A DNA stretch of 40,166 nucleotides from DASZBX01 sp035943635 (lineage in GTDB: Bacteria; Actinomycetota; Actinomycetes; Streptomycetales; Catenulisporaceae), in NCBI GenBank assembly GCA_035943635.1, contig DASZBX010000123.1, forward strand, positions 1 to 40,166, given 5' to 3'. The position numbers and the translations under genes are program-made. Within the stretch, counting starts at the first letter, position 1. Every line of letters begins with the position of its first letter. This document shows, in pieces, positions 1-7,059 of this stretch. The notes below the pieces were generated by a model. That model saw nothing but the letters and a program-made list of their open reading frames with translations, did no database searches and was not told the origin of the DNA.

Positions 1-138
1 CGCCGCCCACTCGTCCAACAACGCCGCATCCGCCGCGACAAGCTCATCCAGGTCACCTGCCAACTCATCCACGACAAGCCAACGAGCGACAGCACACCCA
101 GGTCACACCAACAAGATCAACTCAAAGTGTCGCTGTAG
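1..138 (+). CDS. 3' end of an unidentified basic protein (runs in from the left edge)
   Basis: An open frame enters at base 1 and stops with TAG at 136-138, giving 45 residues rich in Arg, Gln and Lys and ending LKVSL. Its G+C is clearly higher than the AT-rich DNA that follows from about 145. It overlaps the 3' end of the membrane-protein gene on the other strand. It could be the tail of a transposase or recombinase that inserted here, but no family motif is visible and I do not recognise it. The palindrome CTGTAGTACAG (134-144) straddles its stop codon and may mark the junction. Confidence 0.3.
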   Translation, partial: RRPLVQQRRIRRDKLIQVTCQLIHDKPTSDSTPRSHQQDQLKVSL

Positions 139-459
139 TACAGGAACGTTTACTATTTGGATACCCAACTCTGACAGCTTAAAGCTGCCAGTAGTAGGTG
201 ACGGGGTCGGCACGGGTGTCGGAGCAGGCGATGATGTCGTTTGGGCCGCCTTCTGCTTTTGCAGCGTCGCTATCTGAGCGTTCTTAGCGGTAATGTCATC
301 TGAGAGTTTGTCGTTTTGCTGCCACGCATAGACAGAGTAGGCAATAGCTGCGATGGCGATCACTGCCAGGACAATAGCGCCTGTAACTAATAGCGGCTTG
401 CGACGGCCGACTGTACCATCATGTTTCATTGGGTTGTGGGTTAGTGGGTTTTCATTCAT
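103..459 (-). CDS. Single-pass membrane protein with coiled coil, C-terminus apparently truncated
   Basis: This 118-residue protein starts at the ATG at 459; a longer in-frame start at 498 is less likely. A short basic N-terminus (GRRKP) precedes one hydrophobic segment of about 22 residues. A heptad-like charged stretch (DKLSDDITAKNAQIATLQKQ) and a Pro/Thr/Ser linker follow. The last part begins a new domain (FKLSELGIQIVNVP) but breaks off at once into a tail read from the antisense of the left-edge fragment. This suggests that the 3' part was lost at a junction near 135-150. A membrane-anchored, surface-exposed role is inferred; no enzyme motif remains. It is divergent from the CHAP gene across 460-645. 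Confidence 0.5.
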   Translation of the reverse strand: MNENPLTHNPMKHDGTVGRRKPLLVTGAIVLAVIAIAAIAYSVYAWQQNDKLSDDITAKNAQIATLQKQKAAQTTSSPAPTPVPTPSPTTGSFKLSELGIQIVNVPVLQRHFELILLV

Positions 460-645
460 ACTTCTCAGAATAATATCATAAAGAGATTTAATTTCCACCT
501 ATTGAGGTATTCGTCTCCCCATAGTTCTCATGCTTTGGATTCTTGAGTCGTTCATTTAAAATGAGCGATCAGACGTGTTTCTCATCTGTAACTAAGAAGA
601 GTTTAGGTATCCCGCCACGCGTCCCCTCTAGCATCCGGGGAAAGG

Positions 646-2151
646 ATGAGAACGTTGAAAACTGAAAAGGTCAGACGCAAGACGCGCAAGCGTCTTCGTA
701 CCCTCCTGTTGGCCATGAGCCTTGTGCTCGGTGGCTTGACGGGTGTGGTGGTGAGTGCTGGTGCAGCTCATGCCGACACGTCGCTGTGCGGCGGTGTCAA
801 CTACACCAGCTGCACTAGCGCCACCCCCAGCCGTACCGACCATGGGTACGGTGAGGCAGCTGACTGGTCCACTCACATGTACTGGACGATGTACGCCGGG
901 CACAACTGCACGAACTACGTTGCGTACATGGCGATCCAGAATGGTGCAGCCACTCCATCCGTGAACCTGGGTAGCGCCGCAGATTGGGCGACTAACGCTG
1001 CGAAGTCCACGACTAAAATCCCGGTCAACAGCACACCTGCTACGGGCGCGATAGCTCAGTGGAATGCAGGTCACGTGGCGTACGTCGAATCCGTCGCGTA
1101 CAACAGTGGCGGAACGGTTAGTTCGATAACCGTCTCCGAGGACAACTTCCCTGGTGGAGTCTATCCGAACGGATGGTTCGACTGGCGGACCATCACACCT
1201 GCGGGTGACTGGCCGAGTAACTTCATCCACTTCGCGGACTTGTCCAGTAGCGGTTCAACACCAACTTCCTACAAGGTCGCATTCCAGGCCAACAATGGGA
1301 GTCTGTACCTCTACAACCCCACGAGTGGAGCCACCGACACAACGCTCGGTGTAATGACGGGTACTAGCCCGGCTATCGCGCCACTCAAGGATGGCAGCTA
1401 CGAGGCTGCCTTTCAGGCTGCCAACACGGGCAGTTTCTACCTGTACAACACGTCGAGCGGAGGAACTAACCTGTCGCTCGGTATGGCATCCGGAACTAGC
1501 CCGGCCGTGACGCCACTCACTGGTGGTGGCTACGAAGCCGCCTTTCAGGACAACACCGGTAACCTGTGGGTCTACGGATCGGCGGGTACGCACGATCTGG
1601 GACTCGGCATGGCCACGGAGACGAGTCCGTCCATCGGTGGTCTAAGCAACGGTAGTTACGAAGTGGCCTTTCAGGCCAACACGGGAAGTCTGTACTTGTA
1701 CAGTCCTTCTTCGGGCGCTACCAGCCTTGCTCTAGGTATGGCCACGGGGACGAGTCCGTCCATCGCGGGTCTCTCCTCTGGTGGGTACGAACTGTCTTTT
1801 CAGGACAACACCGGTAACCTGTGGGTCTACGGATCTGCGGGTACGCACGATCTGGGACTAGGTATGGCGTCCGGGACCAGCCCGTCAACTGCCGGACTGA
1901 GCAATGGCACCTACAAGGTGGCCTTTCAGGCGAGTGGCAGTGGGAGTCTGTATCTCTACGACCCTGCGAGTGGAGCAACTGACACGACGCTCGGGATAGC
2001 CGTCGGTACCAGTCCCAGTATCTATGGGGCCGGTGACGGTTACGAGCTGTCCTTCCAGGATAACGCTGACAATCTGTGGGTCTATGGATCCGCCAGTATT
2101 GCCGACACAATGCTTGGTGTGAAGTCAGGCACCAGTCCGGCGATGGGGTAG
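646..2151 (+). CDS. Secreted CHAP-domain hydrolase with seven-repeat C-terminal propeller
   Basis: This 501-residue protein has a long, strongly basic N-region and a hydrophobic core ending AHA-D, a signal peptide probably cut after residue 43. A CHAP (NlpC/P60-like amidase/peptidase) domain spans about 60-198. Its likely catalytic residues are Cys88 (in CTNY), His143 (in GHVAYVE) and Glu165/Asn167 (in SEDN), as expected for peptidoglycan hydrolases. Seven repeats of about 42 residues then run from 209 to the C-terminus. They alternate two types (GSLYLYxPxSGAT and NLWVYGSAGTHDLGLG), each followed by a GTSPS turn. Seven such blades would close a lectin-like beta-propeller. A cell-wall-degrading role with glycan targeting is inferred, for example during conjugative transfer or against competitors. 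A GGGGAAAGG ribosome site precedes the ATG. Confidence 0.85.
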   Translation: MRTLKTEKVRRKTRKRLRTLLLAMSLVLGGLTGVVVSAGAAHADTSLCGGVNYTSCTSATPSRTDHGYGEAADWSTHMYWTMYAGHNCTNYVAYMAIQNGAATPSVNLGSAADWATNAAKSTTKIPVNSTPATGAIAQWNAGHVAYVESVAYNSGGTVSSITVSEDNFPGGVYPNGWFDWRTITPAGDWPSNFIHFADLSSSGSTPTSYKVAFQANNGSLYLYNPTSGATDTTLGVMTGTSPAIAPLKDGSYEAAFQAANTGSFYLYNTSSGGTNLSLGMASGTSPAVTPLTGGGYEAAFQDNTGNLWVYGSAGTHDLGLGMATETSPSIGGLSNGSYEVAFQANTGSLYLYSPSSGATSLALGMATGTSPSIAGLSSGGYELSFQDNTGNLWVYGSAGTHDLGLGMASGTSPSTAGLSNGTYKVAFQASGSGSLYLYDPASGATDTTLGIAVGTSPSIYGAGDGYELSFQDNADNLWVYGSASIADTMLGVKSGTSPAMG

Positions 2152-2207
2152 TCAACAATGACGTAGCCCGTCAGCCCCGTGAAATAACGGGGCAAGAAGG
2201 TTAAAGT

Positions 2208-2256
2208 CCAGGAGGACGCACCGCAATCCAGCGTGTGTGTCCTCCTGGCAGTTTTT
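2208..2256 (+). terminator. Rho-independent terminator after the CHAP gene
   Basis: Perfect 10-bp arms CCAGGAGGAC (2208-2217) and GTCCTCCTGG (2239-2248) are followed by CAGTTTTT. A smaller hairpin with arms CCCCGT and ACGGGG (2175-2192) lies just upstream in the 3' untranslated region. Confidence 0.85.
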
Positions 2257-2630
2257 AATTTGAGATTATCCTCTTGGTACTACATGCAAGCCCCATCCCA
2301 TCTAGCCGGAGGCGTATATCTGCTTGGCTGGAGGCGGGTTTTGAAATCTCCTGAGCTGGAAGGCTGTGCACTTCGAATATCCACAGTCAGCTGCCCGGAG
2401 GGCGGCATGGCACCATCACGACGGCGTTGCGAAGTCAACATGTTCTAATATACTTTCTAACAGGGGTAGTCATGCTCCACCGCAGCTCTTGACACGATGA
2501 GTTTTCGTAAGTGGGGTCGTTCTACCCCCGTTAACTAACGTCGTAAAATGGTGATTGTGCGACGTTAGGTACGCACGTCGACCCAGCCCGAGCCCTGCCG
2601 GTCTCCATTTGGATCTGGTCATCGAGAACT
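2257..2630. other. Intergenic region downstream of parAB with a 9-bp inverted repeat
   Basis: No convincing gene lies here. The stretch holds one copy of the recurring motif AACAGGGGTA (2459-2468) and a related TACCCCCGTTAA on the other strand near 2523. It also has a perfect 9-bp inverted repeat, CTAACGTCG (2535-2543) and CGACGTTAG (2560-2568), with a 16-nt loop. The inverted repeat could terminate the leftward parAB transcript, although it has no T-run on that strand, or be a binding site used in replication or partition. Confidence 0.5.
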
Positions 2631-3062
2631 TTACTTCCGCCTATCCTGCTTGCCGTACCGCTTCTCGAAGTACTCACTGAGTGCCAGATCAATAATCTCT
2701 TGCATACTGTTGCCCGTGCTGGTCGCTTCTTGCTTGAGCTGCCTCCGACGGTCGGGGTACATGTAGCTACTGAAGGCAGCCATCGACACAGTGGTATCTA
2801 CTGCAAGGAGTCGAGGGTCTTGTATCACTGTCATCGGCTGCACTGGTAGGTCGCGTTCTTCCACCGGATCGCTCTTGACGGTTTGATCCTCGTGACTCAA
2901 CTCAGCCGGCGGCTGGGCGATGACCTCTTCAACTACTGTTGGCTGCTCAGTTTGAGTAGTCGCGACATCAGCAGGATCATCCTGAGGAACACCTACCCGC
3001 GGTGACCGTCTCTCACGACGGGCCGCTATCAGATCTCGTAGGTCTTTATTCGACGCTGCCAT
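2631..3062 (-). CDS. Small ParB-like partner of ParA with C-terminal ribbon-helix-helix
   Basis: This 143-residue protein overlaps the end of parA by 17 bp, so translation is probably coupled. The N-terminus is basic (RRERRSP), a place where partner proteins of this kind touch ParA. Residues 20-90 are acidic and probably disordered. Residues 100-140 (from YPDRRRQLKQEA to SEYFEKRYG) look like a strand-helix-helix of the RHH/CopG type. The layout matches type Ib partition systems, in which a small RHH protein binds the centromere, stimulates the ParA ATPase and represses the operon. It is not a classical ParB with a ParB/Srx domain. Confidence 0.65.
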   Translation of the reverse strand: MAASNKDLRDLIAARRERRSPRVGVPQDDPADVATTQTEQPTVVEEVIAQPPAELSHEDQTVKSDPVEERDLPVQPMTVIQDPRLLAVDTTVSMAAFSSYMYPDRRRQLKQEATSTGNSMQEIIDLALSEYFEKRYGKQDRRK

Positions 3063-3807
3063 ACGCTAACTTCCTGGCTAGCCGCCGATACACTTCCGAG
3101 GCTGGATGCTGCGGATCAAAGAGCACTCCTGGTATGCCGCCAGCGTTACCCTTGTCGAGCGATGCCGCCTTGGGCACGACGAATGATAGGTCTGCATCGG
3201 GATAGTCTTGCTGGACACCCTCAAGGACACTCGACGAAACGATCGTCCCCTTCTCCACGTTGGTGAAGATAATCTGGCCAAGGCGCAGTCCCTTGTTGTA
3301 GGCGCGGCGGGCATCATCGATGCCAACGACGGTTTGGGCCAGACCTTCCTCTGAGAAGCCGCGAGTGGCAACAGGGATAATGACTTCATCGGCAGCGGCC
3401 AGAGCGTTGTAGGTCATGTAGCCCTCGCTTGGCGGCGTATCGATCAGTACGAAGTCGTAGTCGTCCTTCAGCTGGTCGATGATTTCACGCACCCGGAACA
3501 TGTCACCTGGAGACATGTTCATCCCTGTCTTGGCTAACCCTCGGTTCGCTGCCATGACGTCAAGGCCGAAGTCAGTCCGAAGTATCACCGAGCGTGGGTT
3601 GAGTTGAGGATCGGCAAAGAGGTCGTTGATACCACCCCCTAGGTTGTCCAGATCAAAGCCAACTCCGGTCGTTGCATTGCCCTGCCGGTCTAGGTCGATG
3701 AGTAACGTTCGCTTGCCGAGTTCAACCAAAGAAGCAGCGACGTTGGTTACTGTCGTTGTTTTCCCCGAGCCCCCTTTGTACATCATTACTGCAATAGTCT
3801 TCGTCAT
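3046..3807 (-). CDS. parA: ParA-family partition ATPase
   Basis: This 253-residue protein has the deviant Walker A KGGSGKTT at 11-18, a Walker A' aspartate in LIDLDRQGN (near 40) and the Walker B region FVLIDTPPS near 120. It has no N-terminal DNA-binding extension, so it is a short type Ib ParA, comparable in size to plasmid ParA/ParF and Soj proteins. Such ATPases pattern the nucleoid and position plasmid or element DNA before division. Its start lies 4 bp from a perfect 11-bp palindrome, likely the autoregulatory operator. The coupled RHH gene follows. The system points to a plasmid, or an integrated element that also exists as a circle. Confidence 0.9.
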   Translation of the reverse strand: MTKTIAVMMYKGGSGKTTTVTNVAASLVELGKRTLLIDLDRQGNATTGVGFDLDNLGGGINDLFADPQLNPRSVILRTDFGLDVMAANRGLAKTGMNMSPGDMFRVREIIDQLKDDYDFVLIDTPPSEGYMTYNALAAADEVIIPVATRGFSEEGLAQTVVGIDDARRAYNKGLRLGQIIFTNVEKGTIVSSSVLEGVQQDYPDADLSFVVPKAASLDKGNAGGIPGVLFDPQHPASEVYRRLARKLAYGSVE

Positions 3808-3811
3808 ATCC

Positions 3812-3841
3812 GATATTGTTAGCTATATATCTAACAATATC
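3812..3841. promoter_or_regulatory. Palindromic operator or centromere at the parA start
   Basis: GATATTGTTAG (3812-3822) and CTAACAATATC (3831-3841) form a perfect 11-bp inverted repeat around ctatatat, 4 bp upstream of the parA ATG. RHH partners of ParA usually bind such repeats at their own promoter; binding here is inferred. Confidence 0.65.
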
Positions 3842-3844
3842 ACA

Positions 3845-3929
3845 AGCAAGCTTGATTGCAAGCAATGATATATGCAATGTTGATTGCTTGTTTGCTTGCA
3901 AACAATCTTGCAAACAAACAAGCAATCAA
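3845..3929. repeat. AT-rich island of GCAAGCAA/TTGCTTGC repeats, candidate parS or iterons
   Basis: The divergent gap between parA and the gene at 3960 is built from short repeats of the type CAAGCAAG, GCAAGCAA and TTGCTTG. A perfect 15-bp inverted repeat is included: TTGATTGCTTGTTTG (3880-3894) and CAAACAAGCAATCAA (3915-3929). Between its arms TTGCAAACAA-like words repeat directly. This density of repeats beside a ParA/RHH pair is typical of a plasmid centromere or of iterons of a replication origin. Confidence 0.6.
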
Positions 3930-3936
3930 GCATAAT
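3908..3936 (+). promoter_or_regulatory. Promoter for the rightward plasmid-type operon
   Basis: TTGCAA (3908-3913), a 17-bp spacer and CATAAT (3931-3936) make a good vegetative promoter, with transcription expected near 3943. Its -10 overlaps the upstream TTG codon at 3936, so that codon cannot be the start of the next gene. The spacer is one arm of the 15-bp inverted repeat, so a repressor bound there would block it. Confidence 0.65.
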
Positions 3937-3959
3937 TGAAAAGTGGAACAACTAGCGAA

Positions 3960-4199
3960 ATGCAACCTATTCAAGCAAAGGAAAACTACGTGATAAAGAA
4001 CGCAGCAACTATCTCACCCCATCTCCTAGGACAGCTCTCGAAAGTCTTTGTGACCGAGCGACTAGGAATCAAGCCAGAGCACCACCAATTGACATCGGAT
4101 ACAGCGTGGATTCATCTCGCCGAGCGCCTGATGAGAACGCCCGCACCTAAGATAAACAGGCAGTCAAGCAAAGCTAAGAGACAAGGAGGAAAGCGATGA
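3960..4199 (+). CDS. Small basic protein of unknown function, first gene of a plasmid-type operon
   Basis: This 79-residue product is read from the ATG at 3960, chosen because the promoter -10 lies at 3931-3936. The middle (from ISPHLLGQLSKVFVTERLG to WIHLAERLM) is predicted helical, and the tail is strongly basic (KAKRQGGKR). It could bind DNA. No known family is recognised. Its stop overlaps the next start (ATGA at 4196-4199), so the two are translationally coupled. Position beside parAB suggests a role in copy control or partition. Confidence 0.55.
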   Translation: MQPIQAKENYVIKNAATISPHLLGQLSKVFVTERLGIKPEHHQLTSDTAWIHLAERLMRTPAPKINRQSSKAKRQGGKR

Positions 4200-4426
4200 A
4201 CACACCAACACTGACCGATAGCCACAAACCTACAAGCGGGGAAGTGGACAAGCCCACAACACCGTTAGTGGTCAAGTACACCACTCACTTGCCGAAAGAA
4301 TGGGTTAAGTGGGTGAAGCGCGAGGCCGTAGAGCGGGAAGTCAAAGACTATGAGGTGGTCATGATGGCGCTGGACTCCTTCCGCCGCAGTCGCCAGCCCT
4401 TGATTTCCATAGAGAATGGCTCATAA
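4196..4426 (+). CDS. Small ribbon-helix-helix-like protein
   Basis: This 76-residue protein overlaps the preceding stop by 4 bp and has a strong AAGGAGGAAAG ribosome site. After a flexible N-terminus, VVKYTTHLPKEWVKWVK reads as a beta strand plus first helix. REVKDYEVVMMALDSFRR reads as the second helix. This is the pattern of RHH/Arc-type regulators. It is a second RHH candidate next to the one partnering ParA and could act as copy-number repressor or regulator of its operon. The fold is inferred from pattern only. Confidence 0.55.
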   Translation: MNTPTLTDSHKPTSGEVDKPTTPLVVKYTTHLPKEWVKWVKREAVEREVKDYEVVMMALDSFRRSRQPLISIENGS

Positions 4427-4438
4427 TAGAACCTAGTT

Positions 4439-4687
4439 ATGACTAATGAAGAACTATTCAACGACCTCAAGCAATTCATTGACGCGAAGCTCTCGCAAGA
4501 AAGAGCACATACCGATGAACAGCTCGGCAAGGTTCAGGACGACATCAAGCGACTAGATACGAAGATCGATCAAGTCCAAGATGGCATTGGCGACACGCTG
4601 GTTAAGCTGACGAAAGCGCTGGATGTTACCAAAGAAGTTCGGGATCACGAACGACGCTTGACGCGCCTTGAACACCGTGTGGCATAA
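4439..4687 (+). CDS. Short coiled-coil protein
   Basis: This 82-residue, almost wholly helical product carries heptad repeats from about residue 20 to the end (QDDIKRLDTKIDQVQDGIGD, HERRLTRLEHRV). It has no membrane segment or enzymatic motif. It follows the RHH gene by 12 bp and a strong terminator ends the operon right after it. Short coiled-coil proteins of this type are common on plasmids and phages, and I recall similar ones from Saccharibacteria. Its function is unknown; oligomerisation or partner binding is the only safe inference. Confidence 0.6.
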   Translation: MTNEELFNDLKQFIDAKLSQERAHTDEQLGKVQDDIKRLDTKIDQVQDGIGDTLVKLTKALDVTKEVRDHERRLTRLEHRVA

Positions 4688-4692
4688 GAATC

Positions 4693-4721
4693 ATCGCCCC
4701 AACAGGGGCGATTCTTTTTTT
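4693..4721 (+). terminator. Rho-independent terminator of the 3960-4687 operon
   Basis: ATCGCCCC (4693-4700), loop AACA, GGGGCGAT (4705-4712), then TCTTTTTTT. Confidence 0.9.
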
Positions 4722-4723
4722 GA

Positions 4724-4752
4724 TTGTAATAACGCTTTAAAATGCTTATACT
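4724..4752 (+). promoter_or_regulatory. Strong sigma70-type promoter without a downstream ORF
   Basis: TTGTAA (4724-4729), exactly 17 bp, then TATACT (4747-4752). It starts directly after the preceding terminator and fires into a non-coding stretch that ends in another terminator, so it probably drives an RNA gene. Confidence 0.65.
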
Positions 4753-4758
4753 GGAGAT

Positions 4759-4935
4759 ACGCTAGCGTCTACCCAATGCTATGGATTTAGTCGCTAGCCT
4801 ATCGGTTTTGAGGGTATCGCGTCCCGTTGTAAATTTGCTCACAAAAGAGTGTTGCTTTTCTTGTTAGTTTTGTTTATTATGGATATATAGCATTGGTTAG
4901 ACGCCGAGAGCCCTCGAAAGAGGGCTCTTTACTTT
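4759..4935 (+). ncRNA. Candidate structured small RNA (or miniature inverted-repeat element)
   Basis: No ORF with a ribosome site is present. The segment is bounded by a strong promoter and a strong terminator, predicting a transcript of about 175 nt. Its ends pair: GCGTCTACCCAATGCTAT (4765-4782) with ATAGCATTGGTTAGACGC (4887-4904), 17 of 18 positions, enclosing 104 nt. A long closing stem around a large loop recalls 6S-like or antisense copy-control RNAs. The same pair of 18-bp ends could instead be the termini of a small MITE-like insertion, though I see no target duplication. An origin-of-transfer structure is a third possibility. Confidence 0.5.
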
Positions 4936-4938
4936 TCT
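4907..4938 (+). terminator. Terminator closing the candidate RNA gene
   Basis: AGAGCCCTC (4907-4915), tetraloop GAAA, GAGGGCTCT (4920-4928), then TTACTTTTCT. Confidence 0.8.
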
Positions 4939-5042
4939 AGAACCTTCGCCACCACGCAGGTACACCGAGCCGCCCAACCAACCTAAAAACCCTCAATAGG
5001 GCTAACTTCGTGTTGCCCAAAATCAGGGTAGGAGAAACCAGC

Positions 5043-5576
5043 ATGGCTGAACGTATCGGATCAACAGTAACGAAACGGCGAGACTTCTATAGAAATAAGG
5101 CAAGCGATAGCTCCTCCGTTACTTCTATAGAAGAAGGGCAGGATCTACCAAGAGAAATTGACGATCTCATAGACAACAAGATGTACCGTCGTAAGTTCAA
5201 TGCACTCGTCCGAAGAGGGCACCTACAAGACCTCCTCGACCTCGCAGAGGTAGCGAGAGGGAAGGACACACCGAGTCACTGGTTCGCAAGAGCCACTAGG
5301 ACGACCCCCGTACCGGGGAACGAGAACAAGCCAACCTTTTGGGAGCGCTCGCTTAAGTTCCTCACCAAACTGCGCAAAGTACGACGCATCGCTAAGGAGA
5401 TCGGTCAGCGTCTCAAGGTACCAGCAGATAGTGTGAACGCCGTGTTTAAGGCGGCGTGGAGGCATAACGAAGGTGCAGTTCGCATGGCGGTGACCGCCGC
5501 CGAGACAGGGAAGAAGCATCCGTTCGGACTGTTCTGCACCCTCGCATTGAAGAAGCCAGACATCCAAGCGGCCTGA
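5043..5576 (+). CDS. Hypothetical basic helical protein
   Basis: This 177-residue protein starts at the ATG at 5043, preceded by AGGAGAAACC; an upstream in-frame start at 5010 has no such site. The N-terminal 40 residues are polar and probably disordered. The rest is helical and basic (KFNALVRRGHLQDLLDLAEV, FLTKLRKVRRIAKEIGQRLK). It closes with a segment ending GKKHPFGLFCTLALKK. No domain is recognised. The basic helical character and plasmid-like setting suggest a nucleic-acid-associated accessory function. It is the last rightward gene before the leftward defence operon. Confidence 0.6.
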   Translation: MAERIGSTVTKRRDFYRNKASDSSSVTSIEEGQDLPREIDDLIDNKMYRRKFNALVRRGHLQDLLDLAEVARGKDTPSHWFARATRTTPVPGNENKPTFWERSLKFLTKLRKVRRIAKEIGQRLKVPADSVNAVFKAAWRHNEGAVRMAVTAAETGKKHPFGLFCTLALKKPDIQAA

Positions 5577-5729
5577 TGCCCCGTAGGACGCGATGAGATC
5601 GGCTGTGAGAGCTGCCAGCGTGGAAGACGACTTCACGGCTGCCTGACCCCGATTTTTGACCTGTAGGGCCTGTGAGACAGTCGCTTCGCGGAAAACTTGC
5701 ACTCCAAGTGCGCGCGTCTGAGCGTAGAG

Positions 5730-5935
5730 ATCGCGCCCACCAAGGCCACGCCGGCCACGACCCGTAGAACGGGTCTGTTTAGTGCGCACCGCGGTCATCT
5801 CTGGTCAGTGCTCATCCAACGGACAGAGCAAGCGTCGTAGGTGGTGTAATCCTCGAACGCGGCCGGCGGGGATGGTAGGAGCCAACGACCTTCGGTGAGC
5901 GAGGCCGACTCTAGAAAGTGCTCACCACGATGACT
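5730..5935. repeat. Degenerate direct repeat, copy A
   Basis: Bases 5750-5899 align without gaps to 8881-9030 (constant offset 3131) with about 62% identity by hand count. The best block is tcctcgaacgcggccggcgg. Weaker similarity continues on both sides. On the minus strand both copies encode a similar peptide (LPSPPAAFEDYTTY here, LPFPPTAVEDARTY in copy B). Here it ends at a stop overlapping an ATG for MTAVRTKQTRSTGRGRRG. The copies are therefore decayed remains of one gene pair. The stretch between 5577 and 6015 holds no other supported gene; a minus-strand frame from 5798 runs into the 5043-5576 gene and may be a remnant. Confidence 0.55.
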
Positions 5936-6015
5936 ACCACTGGGAGCAGGTGACGGTCGATCACAGTCACGACTTGCCACCTGATACACGTGTACCCGTA
6001 TGGCTCGGTGCGCCG

Positions 6016-7059
6016 CTAAGTCCTCGATGGAATAACGAAGGCCACGCTGTACTTGGCTCGCGTCACTGCGACGTAAAGCTTAGCCTTATCGACGACATCG
6101 TCAGGTTGGCGAGAGCTAAGAAACTTAACCATAGACTTCGGAGGAAAAATGAGTACCCGGTCAAATGTGCCTCCCTTCGAGACTCCGAAGTTGATTGCCG
6201 AGAAGCCCTGTACGGCTGTCGCCTTGCTGTAACGCAGGATAGTCGGCGAGTACTGATCGACATACTTCTCGACCTCTGATGGCTTAATCATGAAGATGCC
6301 ATCATGTTCGGTAATTTCGCTGTTCATCGATACTGTACGGGGAAGATCCGGGTAGAGCCCATCAGCAAAATCGCAAATCGTTTGATTGCAGCGATAACTC
6401 TCGACTCTGTTTTCGATGACGCATCTGCTTGTTCGCTTGTCTAACCAGGCCCCAATGCCGCTGCCTCTGAACTTGCTATTCTTATTCGACGTATTGGTCA
6501 TGTAGGTTGCTTGGCGTGGATCACCAACAACGGTAATGGCTACCGGAGACTGAAAGAGTAGGTCAATGAACTCAAGGTCGTAACCGGCCATGTCTTGCAC
6601 TTCGTCAATGTAAATATGATCAAACACCCTCGCCAAGCGGTCAATGACCTTTCCGCCACTGAGCGTATTGGCGTCACACGCAAAGTCTGCAACCCCGTTG
6701 CGATAGATCGAACTGTGCGTGTCGAGATAGTACTTCCGGGGGTTCGACTTAGTCACAAACCGGGGACGAGCGCCGATAAAGTCGAGACCCCGCACGACCC
6801 CAACATCTCCAAGCACAAAACTTTGGTACGGACGGACGCACTCATTCAGCAAAAAAGAGAACCAGCCAAGGACCGTAACGTTAGACGGCAAAGTCCCAGT
6901 ACCAGCACTCAATCTTTCCATGATCTGACGAAGGTTCTCATTGGTGTAGGTAGTCACGAGAACCTGCTGGTCTGGTTCGCTGAGTACGCAGTCGATGATG
7001 TGCTGCGTCTTCCGTGAGCCGGCCGCCGCGATGATCGCCTGATTGTTATGCGACAGCAT
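6016..7059 (-). CDS. gajB: UvrD-like helicase, GajB-like partner of the OLD nuclease
   Basis: This 347-residue protein carries superfamily-1 helicase motifs in order: Walker A AAAGSRKT (11-18), Walker B DEVQD (152-156), GDPRQ (179-183), SYRCN (221-225), SKGGTFDRVLI (294-304) and YVAVTRAK (329-336). It is short for the UvrD/PcrA/Rep family and shorter than characterised GajB (about 490 residues). Little room is left for 2B-type insertions. Its start lies inside the end of the upstream OLD gene (14-bp overlap), so the two are co-translated. In Gabija systems the helicase-like subunit binds DNA ends and nucleotides and works with GajA to cut phage DNA. An uncharacterised class 2 OLD/UvrD pair outside Gabija proper is the alternative. 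Confidence 0.75.
   Translation of the reverse strand: MLSHNNQAIIAAAGSRKTQHIIDCVLSEPDQQVLVTTYTNENLRQIMERLSAGTGTLPSNVTVLGWFSFLLNECVRPYQSFVLGDVGVVRGLDFIGARPRFVTKSNPRKYYLDTHSSIYRNGVADFACDANTLSGGKVIDRLARVFDHIYIDEVQDMAGYDLEFIDLLFQSPVAITVVGDPRQATYMTNTSNKNSKFRGSGIGAWLDKRTSRCVIENRVESYRCNQTICDFADGLYPDLPRTVSMNSEITEHDGIFMIKPSEVEKYVDQYSPTILRYSKATAVQGFSAINFGVSKGGTFDRVLIFPPKSMVKFLSSRQPDDVVDKAKLYVAVTRAKYSVAFVIPSRT

Noticed and set aside
2233..2448. A 71-residue plus-strand ORF after the CHAP gene
   Set aside because: It begins inside the terminator hairpin, lacks a ribosome site and has no coherent composition.
4765..4904. tracrRNA or CRISPR-linked RNA
   Set aside because: No repeat-spacer array or Cas protein is present in the window.
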